This document shows, one piece after another, positions 7,222 through 15,312 of a stretch of DNA of 64,000 nt. The notes under the pieces were generated by a model. It saw nothing but the letters and a program-made list of their open reading frames with translations, did not search any database and was not told the DNA's origin. The stretch's first letter is position 1; each line of letters opens with the position of its first letter. A program made the position numbers and the translations under genes. Origin of the DNA: Streptomyces sp. BA2 (GTDB lineage Bacteria > Actinomycetota > Actinomycetes > Streptomycetales > Streptomycetaceae); the NCBI RefSeq assembly GCF_009769735.1, contig NZ_WSRO01000002.1:3112001-3176000 (forward strand). The letters run 5' to 3'.

Positions 7222-9906
7222 TCAGGGCCGCCTCAGCGGCGGCAGGAACGGCAGGTGCGCGCGGGTGTCGTCACCCAGTGCCGCGCCGAGGGCGAGCAGG
7301 CACCCTGCCGTTCCGGTGGTGAGGTCCATGGAGAGGCGCATCATCTGGTTGCCGGGGAAGGCGAGTTGTCCCTGGTAGGACATCGCGTACCAGCCCATTG
7401 CCCCGATCTGCGAGGTCAGTTGGGCCTGGGTCACGCCCGGTGCCGTGGTGCGGGCCAGATGCATGATCATTCCGGCGCGGCCCGCGAAGAGCCCCGGCTG
7501 GACGTAGAAGCGGCTGGTCGAGGCGAGCAGGATGCGGGCCCGCGCGTCCTCGAAGGCCTCGTCCTTTCCGTGCTCGAGCCAGTCGTCGATGACCATGCCG
7601 ATGCCCACGGTGCCGTCCGCGAGATACGGCATGGTGCGCCAGCCCTCGTCGACCTGGAGGCTGCCGTCCTTCTGGATCACACAGCGTTCCAGGTCGAGGC
7701 GGAGTGCGTCCGCTGCCCGTTCGAGCAGGTGGGGTTCGCCCGTGCGCTCGTAGAGGCGCAGCAGGAAGAGCGCGGAGCCGGTCATGCCGCGTCGCAGTCC
7801 GGCATGCCGTCGTGCCTGGTCCGCGTGGCCGGAACCGGAGGCTGCCGCGATCCGGTCGCAGACGATCTGGGCGGCCTCCCCGGCCCGTTCCGCCAGGCCG
7901 GTCTCCCCGGTGGTGCGCGCGAGTTGGTCGAGCACCAGGCCGAGTCCGGGGATGCCGTCGTACAGCTGCGAGGACAGCTGCCGCCACTTTTCGCCCAGTA
8001 CGCCGTCGAGGAGATCGAGGGCGCGCTGTGTGTGTCCGAGGCGGTCCAGGACGTACGCGACGCCCGCGAGCCCGTCGTAGAGACCGAGCGGGGTGCCGTG
8101 GGACACCGGGTCCGTGCGGTCGAGCAGCCAGCGCTCGCCCTGCTCATAGCGTTCGGCACCGGTCTCGGCGAGGGCGTACAGGACCCCCGCGGCACCATGG
8201 CCGAGGCCGAGTCCGCCGCCGTCGGTGAACTGGGCGATGTCTCCGGGGAAGAGCCGGTCGTCGCGCTCCGGGGTGGCTGAGGCGAGGATCGCCTTGACCA
8301 TCGAGTCACGGCTGTACGGCCAGTCGCCGGGGTCCACGAGCGGTGTGACGGTGGCCGCGGGGGCGGGCCCTCCCCGGCCGGAGGCCCGGGTGGCGTCGGG
8401 TGCTTCCGCGTCGGCCGCCGCCCCCGCATCCGGTATTGCCGCGGCGGCCGACACCTCGTGCCCGCCGCGCGTGATCTCGGCGACGGCTTCGTCCAGGAAC
8501 TCCCTCGGCACCGCGGGGAATTCGGTCGCGATGATCTCGGCGAGATGGGCCGCCTTGCCGCGGTCCACGACGAACAGTGTGGTGACCGGAAGGAACAGCG
8601 CGAGCCTCAGACAGGCCAGCGCGTAGCGGTCGACGTCGGTCCCGGTGCGGCCCGGCGGGGCCATGAAGCCCGGGTGGGCGACGACCTGCCGTCCGCGCTC
8701 CTCGACGGGCGCGGCCGCCTCGAAGTCGAGGAGAGCCACCGACTGTTCGTCCGGTGCCACCATGATGTTGAACATGTGCAGGTCGTTGAAGACGATCCCG
8801 CGCTCGTGCACCGCCGCCACCGCGTCCTCGACGGCACGGTGCATGCGTAGCGCCCAAGCCGTGTACGAAGCCACCGCGTCCGGCGTGGGCTCCTGGGTGA
8901 CCAGCGGATGGCGCTCGGCGAAGAACGAGTTGAGGGTGCGCCCCTCGAGGAAGTCCATGACGAGGAACCGGTGGTCGCCGAGGGTGAACCAGTCCCGTAC
9001 CTCGGGTGCGAGCCCGAGGCCCGAGAGCCGTTCAAGGGCGGCTTTCTCGCGCTCCAGGCGGGCGACGGCATCGGCTCCGTCGGAGGCCAGGCCGGCGTGT
9101 GGGCGGCCCTCCTTGAGGACGACCTTGCGCTCGTCACGGGTGTCGCGGCCCTGGTAGACACCGCCGCCGTTGGAGAAGTGCAACGCCTTCTCGAAGCGGT
9201 AGGGCAGGTCGGCGACGGTCGTCGTGTTGCGCGCCGCGAGCTGCGGTTCCAGGAAGGCGGGCAGGGTCACCCAGGAGGGGACCTTGAAGGCCGGGTCTCT
9301 GGGGTCGGGCACCAGCTTGCCCGTGCCGTCCTTGATGGCGGGGACCAGTGTGCCCCGCTCATCGGCGACGAAGCGGCGGGTGAAGGCGCCGTAGCGCACA
9401 TAGAGCGGGCCGTCCTGCCAGCGCAGATCGGTGAGAACGTACGGCCCGTCCAGGCCGCGCAGCAGCTCCCCCAGATCCTCCAGGGTGCTGCGCAACTGTC
9501 CTGCGCCGTCCGGGTAGATGGTGGCGAACTTCCCGCTGCTGTCGCGGCCCGCGTACTTGCTGTTGCGCAGGTGCAGCAAACGTGGAGCGGGTACGAACTT
9601 GAAGGGGATCATGCGCTCGACGCAGTAGTCCCAGACGGTGGCCGCGACGCGGTCCGCGTTGTCCAGGGTCGCGGAGGCGTGGATCTTCCAGCCCTGTTCG
9701 GGCGCGGGCCGGGGTGTCCCGTCCTCGTCCAGAGGTATCAGAGAGAGCCAGTCGGCGTGCCGTCCCGAGCGCCAGCCGTGCGGGACGGAGCGCCCCGCCG
9801 TCTCGAACTGTGCGGCGGCGCCGGGCCCTCCCGCGGCGGACAAGCGGTCCGGAGTCTCGTAGAAGTGACTGTCCGTCAGACAGTAGACCTCGTACCGCTT
9901 GTCCAC
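7222..9906 (-). CDS. ramC: Class III lanthipeptide synthetase LanKC (RamC-like)
   Basis: 894 aa from GTG 9906, chosen for the family N-terminus MDKRYEVYC and a GGGGAGGGG ribosome-binding site. Three parts are visible: an N-terminal lyase-like region (1-220); a Ser/Thr-kinase-like domain with nucleotide-binding Lys in VVLKEGRP (about 263), catalytic loop GIVFNDLHMFNIM (about 372) and metal-binding LLDFEAA (about 393); and a C-terminal LanC-like cyclase (about 560-894) with GHGAAGVLYALAE and GLYDGLAGVAY repeats. The zinc ligands of true LanC are not apparent, as expected for class III. It should phosphorylate and eliminate Ser in RamS and form the rings. First gene of the operon; ramS follows 72 bp downstream. 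Confidence 0.95.
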   Translation of the reverse strand: MDKRYEVYCLTDSHFYETPDRLSAAGGPGAAAQFETAGRSVPHGWRSGRHADWLSLIPLDEDGTPRPAPEQGWKIHASATLDNADRVAATVWDYCVERMIPFKFVPAPRLLHLRNSKYAGRDSSGKFATIYPDGAGQLRSTLEDLGELLRGLDGPYVLTDLRWQDGPLYVRYGAFTRRFVADERGTLVPAIKDGTGKLVPDPRDPAFKVPSWVTLPAFLEPQLAARNTTTVADLPYRFEKALHFSNGGGVYQGRDTRDERKVVLKEGRPHAGLASDGADAVARLEREKAALERLSGLGLAPEVRDWFTLGDHRFLVMDFLEGRTLNSFFAERHPLVTQEPTPDAVASYTAWALRMHRAVEDAVAAVHERGIVFNDLHMFNIMVAPDEQSVALLDFEAAAPVEERGRQVVAHPGFMAPPGRTGTDVDRYALACLRLALFLPVTTLFVVDRGKAAHLAEIIATEFPAVPREFLDEAVAEITRGGHEVSAAAAIPDAGAAADAEAPDATRASGRGGPAPAATVTPLVDPGDWPYSRDSMVKAILASATPERDDRLFPGDIAQFTDGGGLGLGHGAAGVLYALAETGAERYEQGERWLLDRTDPVSHGTPLGLYDGLAGVAYVLDRLGHTQRALDLLDGVLGEKWRQLSSQLYDGIPGLGLVLDQLARTTGETGLAERAGEAAQIVCDRIAAASGSGHADQARRHAGLRRGMTGSALFLLRLYERTGEPHLLERAADALRLDLERCVIQKDGSLQVDEGWRTMPYLADGTVGIGMVIDDWLEHGKDEAFEDARARILLASTSRFYVQPGLFAGRAGMIMHLARTTAPGVTQAQLTSQIGAMGWYAMSYQGQLAFPGNQMMRLSMDLTTGTAGCLLALGAALGDDTRAHLPFLPPLRRP

Positions 9907-9987
9907 GCTGTCCCCTCCCCAAGTGGTCTGGGTCTGAACAGTTCCAGGCCGCAAAGGGGACGGACAGTCACGGATGTCATCGATCAG

Positions 9988-10004
9988 CCATGCGGAACGC
10001 ATGG
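9988..10004. promoter_or_regulatory. Inverted repeat in the ramC upstream region
   Basis: CCATGCG-GAA-CGCATGG, a perfect 7-3-7 inverted repeat 82 bp upstream of the ramC start, in the 205-bp gap between ramC and the ferredoxin gene. It is a plausible operator for a developmental regulator. I do not recognise it as a known RamR site, which is described as direct repeats. Confidence 0.4.
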
Positions 10005-10111
10005 GTAAAGTCCTGTTCCCACCCGTTCGAGCGCACATAAAGGGCACAAGACGCACGGAATCTGCTTGGGCGGCGTAACGAAAGTAAATCCGTCGGCCGG
10101 ACGACGCATGT

Positions 10112-10345
10112 TCAGTCCTCCGGCGGGAAGACGATTTCCCCGCTGCCGGACAACGTGATGGTGATCGCCTCGACCGGGCACCCCTCGGCCGCTTCGAGCA
10201 CCTTCTCGTTGGCGTCGGTCTCGGGGTCCTCGGGGTGCGACTGGCGGGCGGAGTCGAGTGCGAAGCCGCCCGGCGCCGTGATCACGCACATCCCGGAGCC
10301 GATGCAGACCGACCGGTCCACCTCGACGTGCCAGCGGTCACCCAT
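10112..10345 (-). CDS. Small 3Fe-4S-type ferredoxin
   Basis: 77 aa. Cys14 and Cys20 (VCIGSGMC) with Cys56 followed by Pro (GCPVEAI) give the CxxxxxC...CP ligand set of actinobacterial P450-type 3Fe-4S ferredoxins; the middle position usually occupied by a fourth Cys in 4Fe-4S proteins is absent. It is a cytoplasmic one-electron carrier. ATG 10345 overlaps the TGA of the aldehyde dehydrogenase by one base, so both are in the operon behind the operator at 11889. A likely partner is the CYP125 encoded at 21340, which has no ferredoxin beside it (inference). Confidence 0.92.
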   Translation of the reverse strand: MGDRWHVEVDRSVCIGSGMCVITAPGGFALDSARQSHPEDPETDANEKVLEAAEGCPVEAITITLSGSGEIVFPPED

Positions 10346-11811
10346 CAGGCACCCGCCTCGCCATAGCCGGCCGGGAGGTGGATCATCTTGTGCTCGAAGT
10401 ACTCGCCGTACCCCTCGGGCCCGAACTCCCGCCCGAGACCGGAGTTCTTGTAGCCGCCGAACGGACCGAGCATGTCGAGGCTGAAGGTGTTCACCGAGTA
10501 CGTCCCGGTGCGCACCCGCCGCGCGATGTCGATGCCGCGCTCCGTGTCCGCCGTCCATACGCTGCCGCTGAGCCCGTAGTCCGAGTCGTTGGCGATCTTC
10601 ACGGCCTCGCTCTCGTCGCCGTACGGAAGAAGGCAGATGACCGGGCCGAAGATCTCCTCGCGGGCGATGCGCATCGAGTTGTCCACGCCGCCGAAGAGCG
10701 TCGGCTCGACGTACCAGCCCTCGTCGAGTCCGGCCGGACGCCCGCCGCCCGTAAGGATCTTGGCGCCTTCCTCCTGGCCGATGCGGATGTAGTCGAGCGA
10801 GCGCTGCTGCTGGCGCTTGGCGACCAGCGGGCCCAATTCCGTCGCCGGGTCGAGCGGGTCGCCGACCTTGAGCGCGGAGGCCGCGGCGGCGAAGGCCTCG
10901 GCGAACTCCTCGTAGCGCGAGCGCGGCACGAGGATGCGGGTCTGGGCCACGCACGCCTGGCCGTTGATCATCCAGGCGAAGGGGACGATGCCTGCGACCG
11001 CCGCCGAGGCGTCCGCGTCCGGCAGGATCACCGCGGCCGACTTGCCGCCCAACTCCAGGGTCACGCGCGTGAGATTGCGGGCGGCGACCTCCATGACGCG
11101 CTTGCCCGCGCCGACGGAACCGGTGAAGGACACCTTGTCGACGCCGGGGTGCCCGACGAGGTACTCGCTCACCTCGCGGTCCGCCGAGATGATCGAGAGC
11201 ACGCCCTGCGGAAGCCCCGCCTCGGTGGCGATCTCGGCGAGTATGTACGCGTCGAGCGGCGTCTCGGGCGAGGTCTTGAGGATCACCGGGCACCCGGCGA
11301 GCAGCGCGGGCGCGAGCTTGGCCGCGGCGGTGAACTGCGGGACGTTCCACGGGACCACGGCCGCCACGACACCGACCGGCTCGCGGCGCACGAGGATCTT
11401 GCCGAGGACTCCGTCGCGCGCCTCTTCGTACGTGAAGTTCTTCGCGACGGTGAGCGCCGAGTCCCAGACCATCATCGCGGCGAGGGCCTGGACCATCACG
11501 CTCGCTGTGTACGGGGTGCCGTTCTGGGTGCTGATGACGCGGGCGATCTCCTCGTGCCGTACGGCGAACGCGTCCTTGATCCTGGTGATGACCTCGATCC
11601 GCTCGTCGAGCGTCATCCGGGGCCAGGGGCCCTCGTCGAACGCCTTGCGCGCGGTGGCGACGGCCCGGTCGACATCGGCGGGCGCGGCGTGCGGCACCCG
11701 CGCGAAGACCTGGCCGGTGTGCGGCGAGGTCACCTCGATCACGTCCTTGCCGAGGGGATCCACCAACTCCCCGCCGATGAAAAGCTGTCCGTGTTCCACG
11801 AGCTCGGTCAT
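10345..11811 (-). CDS. NAD(P)+-dependent aldehyde dehydrogenase
   Basis: 488 aa, full-length ALDH superfamily. NAD-binding region with VPWNVPQF and FTGSVGAGKRV; catalytic Glu in LELGGKSAAV and nucleophilic Cys in NGQACVAQT; C-terminal EEIFGPVICLL. Oxidises an aldehyde to the acid. The setting behind a KstR-type operator suggests a sterol or terpenoid side-chain aldehyde, possibly the C26 aldehyde made by CYP125; mycobacterial KstR regulons also contain an aldehyde dehydrogenase. ATG 11811 has a GCAGGAGG site upstream; an upstream in-frame start at 11877 would run through the promoter region and is not favoured. Confidence 0.92.
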   Translation of the reverse strand: MTELVEHGQLFIGGELVDPLGKDVIEVTSPHTGQVFARVPHAAPADVDRAVATARKAFDEGPWPRMTLDERIEVITRIKDAFAVRHEEIARVISTQNGTPYTASVMVQALAAMMVWDSALTVAKNFTYEEARDGVLGKILVRREPVGVVAAVVPWNVPQFTAAAKLAPALLAGCPVILKTSPETPLDAYILAEIATEAGLPQGVLSIISADREVSEYLVGHPGVDKVSFTGSVGAGKRVMEVAARNLTRVTLELGGKSAAVILPDADASAAVAGIVPFAWMINGQACVAQTRILVPRSRYEEFAEAFAAAASALKVGDPLDPATELGPLVAKRQQQRSLDYIRIGQEEGAKILTGGGRPAGLDEGWYVEPTLFGGVDNSMRIAREEIFGPVICLLPYGDESEAVKIANDSDYGLSGSVWTADTERGIDIARRVRTGTYSVNTFSLDMLGPFGGYKNSGLGREFGPEGYGEYFEHKMIHLPAGYGEAGA

Positions 11812-11888
11812 GGCTGACTGCCTCCTGCGGGATTCCGCCGTGTGCGGCACGCTTTCTGACACAGTTTCAGAACTCACTGATGCAGAAC

Positions 11889-11902
11889 TGATACCAGTTC
11901 TA
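11889..11902. promoter_or_regulatory. KstR-like operator, one mismatch (aldehyde dehydrogenase promoter)
   Basis: TGATACCAGTTCTA matches TNNAACNNGTTNNA except TAC for AAC. It sits 78 bp upstream of the aldehyde dehydrogenase start, inside a wider perfect inverted repeat (AGAACTG-ATAC-CAGTTCT, 11884-11901). Confidence 0.6.
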
Positions 11903-12006
11903 GTTCCAGGAGTCCACGGCGGAGTCCGGCGGAGAATGTGACCGGCGCCTCACTTACGACCGGCCCGTCCAAGTGCCCTGACGAATCGGTCGACTTGGGC
12001 GATCAT

Positions 12007-12020
12007 TGGAACTAGTTCTA
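12007..12020. promoter_or_regulatory. KstR-type operator, exact match (MBL hydrolase promoter)
   Basis: TGGAACTAGTTCTA fits the KstR consensus exactly and lies 25 bp upstream of the MBL-fold gene start, where bound repressor would block transcription start. It is 105 bp from the divergent operator at 11889. Confidence 0.7.
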
Positions 12021-12044
12021 GTTACGGAGAGATGAGGGCGCCCC

Positions 12045-13094
12045 ATGACGCAGGTGACCGATCCGCAGGTGACCGAGCACGGCGGGGGCGTGTGGAGCAT
12101 CAAGGTCCCGATCCCCGACAATCCTCTGGGCTTCACCCTCGTGCACCTCCTGGACACCGACAGCGGTCCGGTCCTCATCGACACGGGGTGGGACGACCCC
12201 ACGTCCTGGGACGCCCTCGCCTCGGGCCTCGCCGCCTGCGGCACCTCCGTCGAGGCGGTGCACGGCGTCGTCATCACCCACCACCACCCCGACCACCACG
12301 GCCTCTCCGCCAAGGTCCGCGAGGCATCGGGCGCGTGGATCGCGATGCACGAGGCGGACGCGTCGGTCGTACGCCGCACACGGACCGGGCCGCCAGTGCG
12401 CTGGTTCGACTACATGGTGGAGAAGCTGACGGCCGCGGGCGCCCCCGCCGAGCACATCGCCCCGCTCGTCGCGGCCCGCGACGCGGGCCGCGCACCCCGG
12501 CTGCCAGGACTCGCCGCCGCGCTCCCCGACCGCGACATCACGCCGGGCGAGCTGCTCGAACTGCCGGGGCGCAGGCTCCGCGCGATCTGGACCCCCGGCC
12601 ACACCCCGGGCCACGTCTGCCTGCACCTGGAGGAGGAGCACCCGGCACAACTGCCCGGCCACGGCCGTCTGTTCTCCGGCGACCATCTGCTCCCCGGGAT
12701 CACCCCGCACATCGGCCTGTACGAGGACCCCGACGACGAGACCATCACCGATCCCCTCGGCGACTACCTCGACTCCCTGGAGCGCGTCGGCCGCCTCGGC
12801 CCCGCCGAGGTCCTTCCGGCCCACCAGTACGCGTTCACCGACGCCCCGGCCCGCGTGCGGGAGATCCTGGCCCACCACGAGGAGCGCCTCACCGACCTGC
12901 TCGCCCTCCTCGCCGAGCCCCTCACGCCCTGGCAGCTCGCCGAGCAGATGGAGTGGAACCGCCCCTGGGCCGAGATCCGCTACGGCTCGCGGAACATCGC
13001 GGTCTCCGAGGCGGAGGCCCATGTGCGGCGCCTGGTGAAGCTGGGGCGCGCGGAGGCGGTGGGCAGCGATCCGGTGCGGTACCGCGCGGTGTGA
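12045..13094 (+). CDS. MBL-fold metallo-hydrolase with C-terminal winged helix
   Basis: 349 aa. The metallo-beta-lactamase fold spans about residues 15-245: zinc motif THHHPDHHG (about 78-86), later metal ligands in TPGHTPGHVCLH and FSGDHLLPG. The last 90 residues (LLALLAEPLTPWQLAEQM onward) look like the winged-helix tail seen in LACTB2-like hydrolases. The likely reaction is hydrolysis of an ester, thioester or lactone. Its position 25 bp behind an exact KstR-type site, divergent from the ALDH/ferredoxin operon, suggests a thioesterase or lactonase role in the same catabolism (inference). ATG 12045 has GGAGAG upstream. Confidence 0.9.
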   Translation: MTQVTDPQVTEHGGGVWSIKVPIPDNPLGFTLVHLLDTDSGPVLIDTGWDDPTSWDALASGLAACGTSVEAVHGVVITHHHPDHHGLSAKVREASGAWIAMHEADASVVRRTRTGPPVRWFDYMVEKLTAAGAPAEHIAPLVAARDAGRAPRLPGLAAALPDRDITPGELLELPGRRLRAIWTPGHTPGHVCLHLEEEHPAQLPGHGRLFSGDHLLPGITPHIGLYEDPDDETITDPLGDYLDSLERVGRLGPAEVLPAHQYAFTDAPARVREILAHHEERLTDLLALLAEPLTPWQLAEQMEWNRPWAEIRYGSRNIAVSEAEAHVRRLVKLGRAEAVGSDPVRYRAV

Positions 13095-13157
13095 CCTACG
13101 GCCGGGGGTGGGCGCCCCGGGCCGCTTCCCCTACGGGCCGGTAGAGTGGCCCCCGTC

Positions 13158-13260
13158 GTCATCATGCCCGTACGGGGGGAAGCCGGTGCGAATCCGGCGC
13201 TGACCCGCAGCCGTGAACCGCATCCGCCGGTAAGCCGGAATGCCCGGTACGGAGCATGAC
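13158..13260 (+). ncRNA. Cobalamin (B12) riboswitch aptamer
   Basis: The stretch holds the conserved core of an AdoCbl/cobalamin riboswitch: GGGAAGCCGGTGCGAATCCG, GCTGACCCGCAGCCGTGAA and a B12 box AGCCGGAATGCCCG. The ends (GTCATCATGC... and ...GGAGCATGAC) can pair as closing stem P1. It precedes a five-gene operon that ends in an ECF transporter, which fits B12-repressed uptake. Confidence 0.95.
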
Positions 13261-13270
13261 CGGCTCGCTT

Positions 13271-13287
13271 CATCGGGGCCCCCGATG
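13271..13287 (+). promoter_or_regulatory. Hairpin after the B12 aptamer (candidate expression platform)
   Basis: CATCGGG-GCC-CCCGATG, a perfect 7-bp stem starting 10 bases after the riboswitch P1. It may be part of the switch, though the ribosome-binding site of the next gene is about 80 bases further on. No U tract follows, so the mechanism (termination or translational) is not clear. Confidence 0.45.
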
Positions 13288-13389
13288 AACGGCACCGTCG
13301 AGGTATACGGAGCCGGAGCCGCCCGGAGCCCGTGCCCGCTACGTGCCCGTGCTGCCCCGCTCCCCGCAGGGAGAGGCACCCGCCGCATC

Positions 13390-14610
13390 ATGAACGTTCG
13401 CCGCAGCGCAGCGGTCCTGGCCGCCGTCGCCGTGTTCGGTTCGGCCGCCGCCCCGGCCGCCTTCGCGGACACCGCGAAGCCGTCGCCCTCCGCAGCTCTT
13501 CCCTCCGCCCTGTACGGCGACGCCGACCCCAAGTTCGACGGGGTGTTCCGGCAGTCGTACGCCCTGCTCGCCCAGGATTCGGCCGGCGTGAAGCCCGCCG
13601 CGAAGTCCGTCGACTGGCTCACAGGACAGCAGTGCGCGAGCGGCGGCTTCGCCGCGTACCGCGCCGACGCGGGCGAGCCGTGCGACTCCAAGACGATGTT
13701 CGACAGCAACGCGACGGCGTCCGCCGTGCAGGCGCTCGCCGCGCTCGGCGGTCAGAAGAAGGCGGTCGACAAGAGCGTCGGCTGGCTGAAGTCGGTGCAG
13801 AACAAGGACGGCGGCTGGGGCTACAGCCCCGGCATGGACTCCGACGCCAACTCCACCGGCATCGTGATCGGCGCGCTCACCGCGGCGGGCGAGAAGCCGC
13901 AGTCGGTGAAGTCGCAGGACGGCAAGTCGCCGCTCGACGCGCTGCCCGCGCTCTCGATGAGCTGTGCCGAGGACGGCGGCGCCTTCGGCCTCGCGGACGT
14001 CAAGTCCGGCAAGCTCTCGCCGAACGCGGACGCCACGGCTGCCGGTGTACTCGGCGCCCACGGCAAGGGCCTGGTCGTCGACGCCGCCGAGAAGAAGTCC
14101 GCCGCCCCCAAGTGCGCGAAGGCGGACACCGCCGAGCAGGCCGCGGCGAACGGCACCGGCTACCTCCTGAAGACCCTCGCCAAGGGCGACGACCACCTGA
14201 TGTCGTCGATGCCGGGCGCCAAGAACATGCCCGACCTGGGCAACACCGCCGACTCCGTGCTCGCGCTCGCCGCGGCCGGCCAGCCGGAGCAGGCCAAGAA
14301 GTCGGCTCAGTGGCTGTCGAAGAACTCGGACGACTGGGCCAAGAAGTCCGGTCCCGCAGCCTACGCCCAGCTGATCTTCGCCGCCCACGCCGCGGGCATG
14401 GACCCGCGCGACTTCGGCGGCGCGGACCTGGTCAAGCAGCTGGGCGCGCAGGGTCCGGCTCCGCAGGCGACCGAACAGGCCGCCGACGAGAAGAAGGACA
14501 GCGATGACGGCGGCGGCGTGAGCATCTGGTGGATCATCGGCGTCGGCATGGTCGCCGGTATCGGCATCGGCTTCCTCTACAGCGGCAACAAGAAGAAGCA
14601 GCAGCTGTGA
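13390..14610 (+). CDS. Secreted, C-terminally anchored alpha/alpha-barrel (prenyltransferase/squalene-cyclase repeat) protein; candidate B12 binder
   Basis: 406 aa. A signal peptide ends near residue 26 (AFA). The body (about 45-345) has squalene-cyclase/prenyltransferase-type helical repeats with SVDWLTGQQCASGGFAAYR and SVQNKDGGWGYSP. A charged linker (EKKDSDDGGG) leads to one transmembrane helix (about 375-396) and a KKKQQL tail, so it is held outside the membrane. It is the first gene behind a B12 riboswitch and overlaps the next gene (GTGA). Human intrinsic factor and transcobalamin bind B12 with the same alpha6/alpha6 fold, so I infer a cobalamin-capture role rather than an enzyme. ATG 13390 has GGGAGAGG about 13 bases upstream; an earlier start would lie inside the riboswitch. 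Confidence 0.88.
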   Translation: MNVRRSAAVLAAVAVFGSAAAPAAFADTAKPSPSAALPSALYGDADPKFDGVFRQSYALLAQDSAGVKPAAKSVDWLTGQQCASGGFAAYRADAGEPCDSKTMFDSNATASAVQALAALGGQKKAVDKSVGWLKSVQNKDGGWGYSPGMDSDANSTGIVIGALTAAGEKPQSVKSQDGKSPLDALPALSMSCAEDGGAFGLADVKSGKLSPNADATAAGVLGAHGKGLVVDAAEKKSAAPKCAKADTAEQAAANGTGYLLKTLAKGDDHLMSSMPGAKNMPDLGNTADSVLALAAAGQPEQAKKSAQWLSKNSDDWAKKSGPAAYAQLIFAAHAAGMDPRDFGGADLVKQLGAQGPAPQATEQAADEKKDSDDGGGVSIWWIIGVGMVAGIGIGFLYSGNKKKQQL

Positions 14611-15305
14611 CGCGGGGTCGCGCGCGGTGCGGACGCCTGGTGACCGGGGCGCTCCTCGCCGCCCTGTTCGGTGTCCTCGCCGCCGCCCCCGCCCAGGCCG
14701 TCGGCTACCGCTACTGGTCCTTCTGGGACCGGGACGGCTCCACGTGGGCGTACGCGAGCCAGGGGCCGAGCACCGCCCGCCCCGACGACGGGGCCGTCCA
14801 GGGCTTCCGGTTCTCCGTGTCCGACGACTCGCAGGACTCCGCGAAGCCGCGCGGCGCCGCGGACTTCGACACGATCTGCGCCAAGACCCCCGCCAAGGAC
14901 GACCGCAAGCGGATCGCCCTGGTCATCGACTTCGGCACGCCGGGTGACGCCCCCGGCGGCGAGACCCCGCCGAAGCCGCGTACCGCCTGCGCGCAGGTCG
15001 CGGACGACGCGACGAGCGCGGACGCGCTCGCCGCGGTCGCCAAGCCCCTGCGCTACGACAGCAACGCGCTCCTGTGCGCCATCGCGGACTACCCGAAGTC
15101 GGGCTGCGGGGAGCAGGTCTCGGGCAACGGGCGCTCCGAGGACTCGGGGAAGAAGCCGACGGCGAGCGAGTCCGGCGAGTCCGCCGAGTCCGCCGAGAAG
15201 AAGGACGACTCCGGTGGTCCCTCCGTCGGCCTGATCGCGGGCGTGGCCGCCATCGCCCTGCTCGGCGCCGCCGCCGTCTGGCAGGCACGCCGCCGACGCG
15301 GCTGA
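14607..15305 (+). CDS. SCO2322-family secreted, membrane-anchored protein
   Basis: 232 aa from GTG 14607, which overlaps the previous stop (GTGA). A signal peptide ends near AQA (about residue 31). The globular part begins GYRYWSFWDRDGSTWAYASQ, has four Cys (CAKTP, TACAQ, LLCAI, GCGEQ), a Ser/Glu-rich linker and a C-terminal transmembrane helix (about 205-224) with an Arg-rich tail. No enzymatic motif is visible. Sharing the anchor design and operon of the preceding barrel protein, it may be the second half of a B12-binding complex, like the beta domain of transcobalamin (inference). Confidence 0.85.
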   Translation: MTRGRARCGRLVTGALLAALFGVLAAAPAQAVGYRYWSFWDRDGSTWAYASQGPSTARPDDGAVQGFRFSVSDDSQDSAKPRGAADFDTICAKTPAKDDRKRIALVIDFGTPGDAPGGETPPKPRTACAQVADDATSADALAAVAKPLRYDSNALLCAIADYPKSGCGEQVSGNGRSEDSGKKPTASESGESAESAEKKDDSGGPSVGLIAGVAAIALLGAAAVWQARRRRG

Positions 15306-15312
15306 CCGCACG

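Noticed and set aside
6055..8280. Plus-strand open frame of 741 codons
   Set aside because: Runs antisense through ramA, ramS and ramC; no start signal, no domain, and crosses a strong hairpin and the ramS gene.
10378..11817. Plus-strand open frame of 479 codons
   Set aside because: Antisense shadow of the aldehyde dehydrogenase gene with no recognisable protein motif.
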